Below are positions 55,790 to 64,000 of a stretch of 64,000 nucleotides of DNA, piece after piece. The notes under the pieces were generated by a model. It was not told the DNA's origin. It worked only from the letters and a program-made list of their open reading frames with translations, and made no database searches. Every line of letters begins with the position of its first letter. The first letter of the stretch is position 1. This DNA comes from Atherix ibis (Eukaryota; Arthropoda; Insecta; Diptera; Athericidae): NCBI GenBank assembly GCA_958298945.1, contig OY282606.1:45769920-45833919 (forward strand), read 5' to 3'. The position numbers and the translations under genes are program-made.

Positions 55790-56205
55790 ATAATATCATT
55801 CATATGAGCACCACGACTCAGTTTACAGGGTTTCAGCGAAATTTTCGAATGACTTTTGCCAAAAAAAAGTGTATCAACTGCCATAATTTGTTCTTTAGGT
55901 CATGAATTGTTCTTAGATGATTGGCATATACTTTTTCTATCAAATATTCTCAAAGAAAAATGTCCAACAGCGTCAAATCGCAAGGTCTAGGTGGCCAATT
56001 CGCATCGGGTATCGTGAGATTATTCCATCACCGAATTTAGTGCGTAATAATTCATTTGACTTTGGCAACAGTAAGTTTGTTAACATGTCACGACATCTTT
56101 CAGAATTAACTGTAATAGCCTCTTCACCACCATTTTCAAAGAAGAACTGTCCACTGATTCCACCAACACCCATAAAGCGCACCAAACAGTTTTAATTATT
56201 ACTAT
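55790..56205 (-). mobile_element. Distant Tc1/mariner-type transposase remnant (copy 3)
   Basis: Minus strand: CLVRFMGVGGISGQFFFENG then EEAITVNSERCRDMLTNLLL (56080-56195) corresponds to the family block VWCxxxxxGIIGPYFFE...AVTVNxERYRxML. The stretch with the second aspartate (WFQQDGA) is deleted. A frame at 55985-56040 reads YPMRIGHLDLAI where others have xVNWPPRSCDL. The C-terminal hallmark SRGAHMNDI is readable at 55795-55825. This is an internally deleted, inactive fragment. Confidence 0.7.
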
Positions 56206-56449
56206 ACCTCAAAAAAAGCTGTTCTTTTGTACTTTTTCTAAGATTCGGAAAAGATCCTGTTATTTTCTAATCAATCCTAAAATAAAGCTTTTTCTAGTCT
56301 ACCTCAAAAAATGATTTAACCTCAAAAACTTTCTGTTTATTTAAATTAACTTTCAATATTATTTTAAAGATTTCATTTTTTCATACTAATGAATAATATT
56401 ATTTTCTTTAAAATGTTTAAGCAACTGTTTCTTTAGGGAAAATTACAAT

Positions 56450-57965
56450 CTATCAAAATTATACCATTAAAAAACTATCAAACAAAATTATCGAACGAAA
56501 CATTAGTTTTCCTCCCAACATAGTCTCTATGAGTTTTCCTCCCAAAATTGTTAAACCCTCGGAAATTAAATCTTCTATTCTGCGCCTTCCCAATAACAAA
56601 CTCTCCTAGTTATGATCTAGTAACAGCTCCTATTCTGAAGCAAATTTTCCGAAAAGCTGTAGTTTTAATTAGATACATTTTCAATGGTATCCTGCGTACA
56701 ACCTGTTTGCCTTTACTCTGGAAATTTACTGTCATTAAAATGATTCCTAAGCTCATTAATCCTCCTTTGTCCTATAGACCTATCAGCCTCTTATCAATCC
56801 TTTGTAAGATTTTTGAAAAACTCCTATTAAAACGACTCTACCCAATCCTAGTTAATGAAAAAATTATTCCTGATAACCAATTTGCCTTCCGATCTAAACA
56901 CTCCACTATCCAGCAATGCCATCGCATTGTTGATCACATTGAATCCTCTCTTGAGACTTTCCTCTGTCGTATTTTCCCAGAAGTATTTTTAGATATATCC
57001 CAAGCTTTTGATCGTGTATGGCATCCTGGACTTCTCTGGAAACTCAAAAATTTTCTTCCTTCAACATACTACCTTATCATAAATTCATATCTCTCCCAAT
57101 GTCATTTTCAAGTTGCAATTAACCCCCCATTTTTCCCATTTTATATAATATTTATACCCATGATATCCCATCTGATCCTAATACTATCATTGCTACTTAT
57201 GCAGACGATACGGCCATACTTGCTACCCATACAAATCCTGACATAGCCTCCAATAATTTACAATTCCATATACACAACCTTCTATCCTGCTTTAAGAGAT
57301 TGAGAGTGAAAGTAAATGAACAGAAGAGTACTCACATTACTTTCACACTTTGTGAAGGAAAACCTACCCCTTTATACCTTAATAGCAACATGATACCGCA
57401 ATATGATAAAGTACGTTATTTGGGACTTTACCTGGACAAGAGACTAACATGGAACCCACATACTAGATTAAAAAAAGAGCTGACGCTAACAGACGTTACC
57501 TACAACTTCTTAGACTACTGGACAAACGCTCGAAACTAACAATCAAAAGTTCTAATCTACAATACAATTATAAAACCAATTTGGACATATGGAATTGAAC
57601 TTTGGGGTTCAACGAAACGTTCCAATTCCTATCGTGTCCAGGCCTTACAATCCAAGATCCTCCGTAAAATTGTTGATGCCCCCTTTTATGTTCGCAACAA
57701 CGTAATACATCGTGATCTTATTGTTCGCTTCGTTCAGGACCTGTGCATCCTATTCCTTTTCGGTTCTTCCTGGAAACACTCACCAGAGACCTAAAGGACA
57801 ATGGCCTAGAGATATTGTAGAGTAATCTAACTTCCGTTAGTTGGAGAAACGTATATGAGTGTTTACTCCCACTTCATTATGCACAAGATTGTATATTAAA
57901 ATGTTATGTAAATCTGGTTATTACAATACAATTGTAGTTGCAGATTAAAAAAAGGAATGAAAAGA
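56450..57965 (+). mobile_element. Jockey-like LINE fragment 2 with YADD active site
   Basis: Best-preserved LINE in the window. At 56548-57100 one long frame has LPLLWKFTVIKMIPKLINPP, LSYRPISLLSILCKIFEKLL, DNQFAFRSKHSTIQQCHRIV and FLDISQAFDRVWHPGLLWKL, i.e. reverse transcriptase motifs 1-4. A frameshift follows near 57110. The catalytic TYADDTA is at about 57195-57215 in another frame, then LSCFKRLRVKVNEQKSTHIT and VRYLGLYLDKRLTWNPHTRL (57285-57480). A decayed tail (TYGIELWGSTKRSNSYRVQA in pieces, 57580-57650) leads to the 3' end GTTGCAGATTAAAAAAAGGA at about 57935-57955. The endonuclease is absent; jockey clade by motif similarity. Confidence 0.85.
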
Positions 57966-58109
57966 GGGTTAGGTAATTTTAAATTCTTAACATTTTAGGT
58001 AAGAAATATCCATTTTAACATAACTTTTAAAGGAGTTTGCATTTGAAGTTAACAATTTTATTAGTTTTAACCAAATTCTTGATGTAAGATTTTGTTTAGG
58101 TTTATTCAT

Positions 58110-58464
58110 TATTTTCAAAATTAAAATTTTGAAGGTTCCATCGTAATTTTTGATATAAGTTATTTTTATGATCTCTGAATTACCAAGGTTGTATGATTAA
58201 TACCTGGCCTTGACCAGAAGAGAACATTTTTATGCGTAAATTCGTAATTTTTTTTAACATTCTTTTCAATATATGTGGGATACAAAATAAACTTTTCAAC
58301 TCTTCAAAACTGGCACTTTTTCCAGCAATCATCTCAACCTTTAAGCCAAATCTTTCTCCGTCGACCAATTTTTTTATTATATTTGGAAATATAAAATAAT
58401 TGCTGAAGGCTAAATCAGGCGAATTCCCGCTATCAAAAGATTGTATAAAAAATTTTACTCCCAT
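58110..58464 (-). mobile_element. Mariner-type transposase fragment, fourth lineage, copy 2
   Basis: The minus-strand frame 58180-58464 reads SGNSPDLAFSNYFIFPNIIK, KLVDGERFGLK, ASFEELKSLFCIPHILKRML and MFSSGQGQVLIIQPW. The third catalytic aspartate (PSDYF) is asparagine. It is homologous to 12650-12920, and as there it directly follows a jockey-like 3' end. Confidence 0.75.
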
Positions 58465-58775
58465 TTATCCTATCATCATAATCCACTTGTGAGAAAATTG
58501 TCCTATGTGTATATTGAAGAATCTAACTTCCATAAGTTAGGCCATTGTCTATATTAAGGAATCTCTAGGCCATTGTCTCTTAAGTCTCCGTTGAGCGGAA
58601 ACACTCTTCGGAAACTTAAGAGACAATGGCCTAGAGATTTTTTAGAGGAATCTAACTTCCATTAGTTGGAGAAATGCCGATGGGTGTTTAATTCTACTTC
58701 ATGATGCACAAGATTGTAAATTAAAATATTATGTAAATCTACTTGTTACAATTAAATTGTAGTCTCAGTTAAAAA
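58465..58775 (+). mobile_element. Jockey-like LINE fragment 3 (3' end only)
   Basis: Begins CATTTATCCTATCATCATAA, similar to 11765 in fragment 1, and ends TTATGTAAATCTACTTGTTA plus an A-tract at 58763-58775, like the 3' ends of fragments 1 and 2. A 26-bp fold-back repeat is inserted in it. Confidence 0.75.
58560..58639. repeat. Perfect 26-bp fold-back inverted repeat in LINE tail
   Basis: The arm 58560-58585 (AATCTCTAGGCCATTGTCTC...) and its reverse complement 58614-58639, loop 28 nt. In LINE fragment 2 the matching place (57780-57830) has only the right arm's orientation (GACAATGGCCTAGAGAT), so the left arm is the added inverted copy. Confidence 0.92.
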
Positions 58776-58984
58776 AAAAATTGAGATTTTTGCTATTTAT
58801 GTTTTTACGATTTCTTAAGAGATATTATCAAGAACTTTAGCATATCTTAATCTATTTTTATACATTTGAAATTTGTTTTGATGAATACTTAACTTTGTAT
58901 CAATAATTACAAAATGCAATAACGCTTTTTGATGAATACTTTACTTTTGGAAAAAAAAATTGAATAAAACCATTTTTTTTGCAG

Positions 58985-59203
58985 GTCGATTTCGGTGAAG
59001 TTTTTATTCCACCTGGTTTGGATGTGCCCAAGCCCAGAGTATTGCCCGAATTTAAAAGATTAGCCCATGGGCTACGATCCAGTAATATAAGCGTTCTAGA
59101 CGCTAAGACTTTTTATATACCAAATTTGCACTATGATGGAGCTGGGCCCGATGCATATTTCTGGGTAGGAAATGGAACTGAGCCAAATATTATGGGCATA
59201 AAG
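58985..59203 (+). CDS. Skeletor/Knickkopf-family protein, DM13 linker and second DM13 domain
   Basis: The acceptor CATTTTTTTTGCAG and donor AAG|GTAAAT border a 219-bp exon, phase 0 at both ends. It starts with VDFGEVFIPPGLDVPKPRVL, which ends the first DM13 domain (xVxFGxVxIPxxLDxP). It then opens the second with SNISVLDAKTFYIPNLHYDG, AGPDAYFWVGNGTEPNIMG. NIS and NGT are potential N-glycosylation sites. The spacing of about 110 residues between DM13 repeats fits Skeletor. The frame continues without a stop into the exon 155 bp downstream. Confidence 0.93.
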
Positions 59204-59358
59204 GTAAATTTTAAACCTAAAAACAAATTGTAACAAAAATATTTCTATTAAAATCCAACTATTCCTGAATTATTTTTTATAATTGCATTTATTGTTTTTT
59301 TTTGTTAAAAATATTTTAGTTTTGAAAAAAAGAAAACTTTTTTTTTAAATTATTTAAG

Positions 59359-59559
59359 GTACCTAACGAAATGGGCTCATTAGAGCCTCTGCGTGGATAT
59401 CAGGGTGAAGATATTGAAATTCAATTGCCCGGAAACTTGACCGTTTATGATATTGATTGGCTAGCCGTATGGTGTGTTGAATATCGGCATAATTTCGGGC
59501 ATGTTTTCATCCCTAAAGATTTGGATGTCCCACCAGCACTAGGACAAACCAAAATTACG
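59359..59559 (+). CDS. Skeletor/Knickkopf-family protein, end of second DM13 domain
   Basis: The acceptor TTTAAATTATTTAAG is short of pyrimidines but correct in phase; the donor ACG|GTAAAT follows. The 201-bp exon encodes VPNEMGSLEPLRGYQGEDIE, IQLPGNLTVYDIDWLAVWCV, EYRHNFGHVFIPKDLDVPPA, LGQTKIT. This is the C-terminal part of DM13 with the conserved VWC cysteine that the first domain lacks. NLT is a potential glycosylation site. Phase 0 at both ends, so the optional 21-nt exon that follows does not affect the frame. Confidence 0.93.
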
Positions 59560-59817
59560 GTAAATTATATTGTTTTGATTTTTTTTAATAAACTATAAAT
59601 ACATTTACACAACTTATTTGCCTACAAACATATCATCACATACCAAAATAGAAACGAGTACATTGTACATATTTTTATGTAATATTTAATGTTTGAAAAA
59701 AGACAAAAAAACACAAATATTATTATTATATTTTCCCAAATGTGTAAACTCACCACTCACCACTGTTATCTTTTTCTTCTTATTATTCTTAATCTTCTCT
59801 TCTAATTCTACCCTTAG

Positions 59818-59838
59818 CCGCCGTGGTGGTATAATCCC
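59818..59838 (+). CDS. Candidate 21-nt microexon of the Skeletor/Knickkopf-family gene
   Basis: A long pyrimidine tract (59770-59815, ending TTCTACCCTTAG) is followed by CCGCCGTGGTGGTATAATCC C and then the consensus donor GTAAGT. The 21 bp are phase 0 and encode PPWWYNP, which would sit in the linker between the second DM13 domain and the threonine-rich start of the next exon (TTTTSKP). The island is GC-rich in an AT-rich intron. It could be constitutive or alternatively spliced; skipping it keeps the frame. It is a prediction from splice signals only. Confidence 0.6.
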
Positions 59839-60630
59839 GTAAGTATTGCACAATATTATTCCCATAATATTATCTGTAATGTTGTTGTTGTTATTTTTTT
59901 CTTTAAATATATACATATCTAAGAATATGTCTTATATACGCACGATACTGTAATGATTTTGATTGCAAGTTCCCAATCCAAAAATTTAATTGGATGACGA
60001 TAGTAGACTTATTGTTCTCATACAAAAATTGTTTATTTTTAATTTATTGCACATCTTATAATATAATATTTGTTGTCAACTATATGTATATTTGTCATTA
60101 AATGATTCTAAGACTTTCATATATAAATATGGAAAATTATGGAACAGTCTATTAGATTCAAGCGTTTTGAGTAAATTTTGCACTTTGCTAAACATGAAAA
60201 TCATACAATTCGCATACGGCAAATAGAGTACTAATTTTAATTTTGAAATGCCTAAGACCTTGTAGTTGGCTCTTATATTTAGTAATTAAAAAATAAATTT
60301 TATCTACTAAATTTGGATGATATTTTGGCTTTAGTTCAGCACAATTTTCTTATAAAAAGTATTCTTGCTAGTGAGTCATGTTGATTTTTATCGAAAAGTA
60401 AGCTTTTCTTGAAATTAATCTATAGGGCCTTTTCTAGATAGCACCAGATATAAATTTTCTTAATTGGTTGGCGTGTCCAATCGTCGTAATAGATTGGAGG
60501 CCATTTTAATATATCTGACAATAAATACAAGAATTTTAGTACAATTGACTACCCCATCTTTGAACAAATGTAACAACTAAGATCTTTCGGCATTTATTGG
60601 CAATTCGGCGGATATCTTTGACAAGTAAAT
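59839..60630. other. Intronic stretch, nothing recognised
   Basis: No coding or element sequence recognised before the terminal repeat at 60631. Confidence 0.45.
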
Positions 60631-62186
60631 CCTCAGATTATAGAAAAACTGGATAGGTCTCTACACAAAAATTGTGGCACAATTTTGTTGGCAATACATT
60701 CATAGAACACACACACATGCAATACAACAGAAACGGCGTAAATCATTGGGGGCCAATTTTAAACTTCAGTATTCTATTGAAGCGGTTCGTTTAAAACTAT
60801 TTACATATTTGATGTCATTTATGCGTAAACAAATAGATTTTTTAATGTTCCGGGTTTTGTTGTTTGATGGAATTAGTATTGGAAATTTGCAATAAAACCC
60901 AGTTTTAAAATATTATTTATTTCACTATATATTATTTATTAAAACAGAAATATAAAGTGCGGAAGAGTATATAAAAATATAAATTGCAAGTTATTTGAAT
61001 ATATGAAAACAATTATGTGCACAATAAGAAGTTAATCGTATACAACATTAAAGGAATTTTTTTAGTAGTTAATCGTATACAACCTTAAAGGAAATGCTTT
61101 AAAACAAAATTACAAAATGAAAAATTTAATGTACTTAAATAATTAATAACTAATATTCTAAAAAAAAACAATATTATTTAGTAAATGCATTATAATATGG
61201 TCTAATAGAGCAAACAAAAGCACAAATTCAAACAAATTTATTTAAATAATAAGCCTACCGAATATACTTTATTTATTTTAACGCAATAAAAATAGCAATG
61301 AACAGCATACTGAAAAATTCGTTCAATTAAATTTTCTTACACACACTTTACGTACGCCGGCACTGAACTATTTTCTGGTAAATATTGAACTGTCAACATC
61401 ACATTTGTTTACATTTATTAAATGCCGAACTTTTCACGTTTTAACCACTTTTTGTATAAAATAAATCACTAACAGGCATTTACGCACATCACAAATTAAA
61501 TTTTTATTATTTGGTTTAGTAAAAATGAAGATGTCAACTTACGAAAAGAAAGAAATTCTCGGTTTCCTCATTTCGTCGAATTTCTGGTAACGCTTTATAA
61601 AACAATTAAATTTCTGAAATAAAAACTTCGTATTAAGTTTTATTAACAATATAACTATTTATAAAAATACTTTTTCGTAAATACTGCTAATTATATGAAA
61701 AATACACTTTTACTTACACTTTCCGATGTGACAAAATAACAACTTGAAAAATGACAAAAATAGTTCATTATTTCGGTATGTTATCACTTTCATGGAGAAT
61801 GGCGTGTTTAAAAAGTCTCCGAAAGTCTACAAAATTGAGGCGCTTGATATTTGATTGATATTTACGATATACTCGTATATAACAAACCTAAAATAGAATT
61901 CCATTTCATATCAAAAGATTGTACAAAAAATAAAAATTGCCTATCGTTGTGTTTAAATTGTATTTTTGTTTCCAATTTGTGAATTAAAATGAATATAAAT
62001 TATAATTTTGCAATTCAATTATTTAGTATTACGAAAACTAGATGGCAGTGGGTGTCATATCTACATAAAAAATCTACACAAAAATATATCATAATTGCCA
62101 TTTCTCGCCACTTTTGCAATAATTGTGCCACAAAATTGTGTATACATATACGGTACGGGCCTATCCAGGTATTCTTTAATCTAAGG
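60631..62186. mobile_element. Terminal-inverted-repeat family, copy 2, both ends (1.56 kb)
   Basis: The left end CCTCAGATTATAGAAAAACT, then GGATAGG, is inverted at 62154-62186 (right end read inward: CCTTAGATTAAAGAATACCT, GGATAGG). Both ends continue into the related inner sequence ACAATTTTGTGGCACAATT, so the terminal repeats span about 60 bp with a short gap. The interior shares long blocks with 53440-54440 but has no transposase frame. A clear target duplication is not visible (left flank GTAAAT, right flank TGAAAT). A tandem duplication of AGTTAATCGTATACAAC occurs at about 61031 and 61067. Confidence 0.75.
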
Positions 62187-63619
62187 TGAAATCCGTTTTC
62201 TCTTTACAATCTCTCCCTATAATTTTGACAAGAAAATTTCCCTGAATTATGGATCAGGCATCATCCTTGTCAATGTCTGAATAATTGTGCGTCTCCAAAT
62301 CAGTTTTTGGGGATCCGACATTTTCAAACTTTCAAATTTCACACGAAAATCATCTAATTTGCTTGTTGAAGTAGCTCCCTCAAAAATATATCCCCTATAG
62401 CTCCGCAGACATTTCTGACAGTGCCTATCTTATCAATTTGGATTAAGTGGCCCATTTATTGCAGCCTATAGAGCCTAATATTATATATTTCCTAAAATTG
62501 GCCAGAAACTTTGCGGGATTTTTCTCTTCTTCGGCTATTACGTTTATTATCGGCATTTACCTTTCAATTTTCAAGGCTTTCTTTTTTAAAGCGGGTGAGG
62601 AAAAGTTTTTGATAGTGCCATGGGGAGATATATTTGAAGAGATAAATATTCTTCAAATATATCTCCCCATGGCACCACCATCACACGCTACTTGACGGGA
62701 AGCACACTACCTTTAAACCTACAAGGGGGCTTAAACCTACAAGGAAGCACACTACCTTGCTACGCTACAAGGGGGATTTTACATGCTCTCTTCTAAAAAA
62801 AAAAGATTTTTGATTACCTTATTCTTTTCAAAGCTATAATCTCATGTTTTTGATTAATCCTAGAAATGTCATATACAAGATCATATAATAATATAAAATT
62901 TTATTTACGATTCACAGTAACAGGGGATTAGGCGTAAAATTCTCTTTTTTGATAATACCTCAGACCTAGATAATTTAGTGATATGTTATAGTAACTTTTT
63001 TCACTTTCAGACCCATTCGTAAGGAATATAAATTTACATAGAATATTTTTTAGTACAAGGCTTTTAAATACTCTTCTCTTCGATGTTCCTCTGCTTCCTA
63101 TACCCTCGTCTCTTAATCAATTTTTTATTATATTTGTCAGTATTTTCAAGCAAAATACTTCATATTCATGTGGTCTAAGCTTGCTTTATTATCCTTCAGA
63201 CAAAAAAAAATGCAGTATCATAAAGAAAATTTTTCAGATAATAATACCATCAGTTATGCTGCTATATTTAATAAAAATAATTAAAGTAAATTATAAGCTA
63301 TACTCAAGGCTGTAAGATAAATATCCATGAAGGTTACTCTTTGTCCTCCTTAATTACTATCTGATAAATCCATGTTAAAGGCTAAAACTACCAAAAAAAA
63401 ATATCGCACAATACCAGCAAAAAAAAATTAGCATTGTTTTTCAATAGATTTTATTTGTAATTTTTTTATTTAATTTGCACAAATATTAAAATTAGTGAAT
63501 ATCATTTTTGTTCATGTCATCCTTTTGGTTCTTTGTTAATCTAGAATATCATTTTTCATTCCTCGTTCATTTAGAAAATTGTTTATATACTTTTGGTATT
63601 TTTTTTGTTTTTGGAATAG
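62187..63619. other. Intronic stretch with fold-back and short local duplications
   Basis: Holds the 26-bp fold-back repeat at 62615-62675 and, right after it, shuffled duplicates of GAAGCACACTACCTT and TTAAACCTACAAGG (62697-62775). The last part is T-rich and ends in TTTTTGGAATAG as acceptor of the next exon. No other feature recognised. Confidence 0.5.
62615..62675. repeat. Perfect 26-bp fold-back inverted repeat
   Basis: GTGCCATGGGGAGATATATT plus TGAAGA (62615-62640), loop of 9 nt, and its perfect reverse complement (62650-62675). Confidence 0.95.
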
Positions 63620-63944
63620 ACAACAACCACATCCAAACCACATTCATCAAATTGCCGCGAGCTTTTGGGTGGTCGTATGCAGGTGAAATGGGAAATTCAA
63701 GGTGAAAATCTTCAAGTGGAAATGTTTGGACGTATACAAGAGAATCAGTACATGGCATTTGGGTTGTCTGGAGCACAGGGCCATCCACAAATGGTTGGCG
63801 GTGATGTGGTTGTAGCCTTTTACGATACCAACTCTCGGGTATTTCGAGCCGAAGACTATTACATGTCACACCTATCACAGTGCGACGGTAAACAAGGAGT
63901 GTGCCCAGACGAAAGGATCGGAGGACGAAATGATATCACAGTTT
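63620..63944 (+). CDS. Skeletor/Knickkopf-family protein, exon with DOMON domain
   Basis: The acceptor TTTTTGGAATAG and donor GTTT|GTACGT border a 325-bp exon entering in phase 0 and leaving after one base. It begins with a threonine-rich linker (TTTTSKPHSSNCRELL) and then a DOMON domain: GRMQVKWEIQGENLQVEMFG, RIQENQYMAFGLSGAQGHPQ, MVGGDVVVAFYDTNSRVFRA, EDYYMSHLSQCDGKQGVCPD and ERIGGRNDIT. The cysteines at NCREL, QCDG and VCPD match those of the family. In Skeletor and Knickkopf the DOMON domain is followed by a cupredoxin-like region, which would lie beyond the right window edge. Confidence 0.92.
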
Positions 63945-64000
63945 GTACGTATTTAAAATTCAGTATTTTCCATTATATCCTCAATTTATTTATTTTTGAA

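Larger units (their letters stand above)
40672..58984 (+). other. Second giant intron (18.3 kb)
   Basis: Runs from the GTAAGT donor to the TTTTTTTTGCAG acceptor. It is filled with two Mos1-like mariners, Tc1/mariner-type remnants, LINE fragments, a MITE, an LTR-like block and fold-back repeats, each listed separately. The second LINE/mariner composite (56450-58440) resembles one in the first giant intron. Confidence 0.8.

Noticed and set aside
1..64000. CRISPR arrays, bacterial operons, ribosome-binding sites, riboswitches
   Set aside because: The window is clearly eukaryotic (spliced gene, insect transposons); no regularly spaced direct repeats of CRISPR type were seen.

Overview
This is an AT-rich insect window, most likely from a fly. 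The evidence is eukaryotic splice sites, a cuticle-type DM13/DOMON gene, jockey-like and RTE-like LINE fragments, and a mauritiana-subfamily (Mos1-like) mariner. I cannot name the species. The only clear host gene is on the + strand. It is a Skeletor/Knickkopf-family protein with two DM13 domains followed by a DOMON domain. Its exons lie at 10322-10398, 10583-10734, 40560-40671, 58985-59203, 59359-59559, a candidate 21-nt microexon at 59818-59838, and 63620-63944. They join in one open frame with GT/AG borders. The start and end of the gene lie outside the window or were not found.

Almost everything else sits in two very large introns (about 29.8 kb and 18.3 kb) and one 3.8-kb intron, which are packed with dead transposons. 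(1) Five copies of one Mos1-like mariner at 8.2, 16.5, 37.2, 40.9 and 47.9 kb. (2) Four copies of a second mariner whose ends begin CGAGGTCTGTTCAAAAAGTA, at 0-0.66, 20.7, 30.1 and 32.7 kb. (3) A mariner whose transposase begins MEVNK, at 36.2-38.4 kb, split by a Mos1-like copy. (4) Two fragments of a fourth mariner at 12.6 and 58.1 kb. (5) Three remnants of a more distant Tc1/mariner-type transposase at 18.3, 45.0 and 55.8 kb. (6) Non-LTR retrotransposon pieces: jockey-like at 10.9, 56.4 and 58.5 kb; a second lineage at 23.3-25.7 and 51.2-52.3 kb; RTE-like at 7.2-8.0 kb; an RNase H piece at 29.0 kb. (7) A 355-bp MITE with 38-bp terminal inverted repeats at 52.7 kb, and a 1.5-kb terminal-inverted-repeat family at 53.4 and 60.6 kb. 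All transposase and reverse transcriptase reading frames I inspected are broken.

Three things stand out. A 360-bp LTR-like block at 53.08-53.44 kb carries two arrays of heat-shock elements directly upstream of a TATA box, the architecture of an hsp70 promoter. At least seven short fold-back inverted repeats (17-31 bp arms, 6-28 nt loops) are scattered over the window; for four of them related copies in the same window show the state without the fold-back, pointing to template-switch mutation or an assembly artefact. A 1.5-kb array of a degenerate 12-bp T-rich unit lies at 2.27-3.80 kb.
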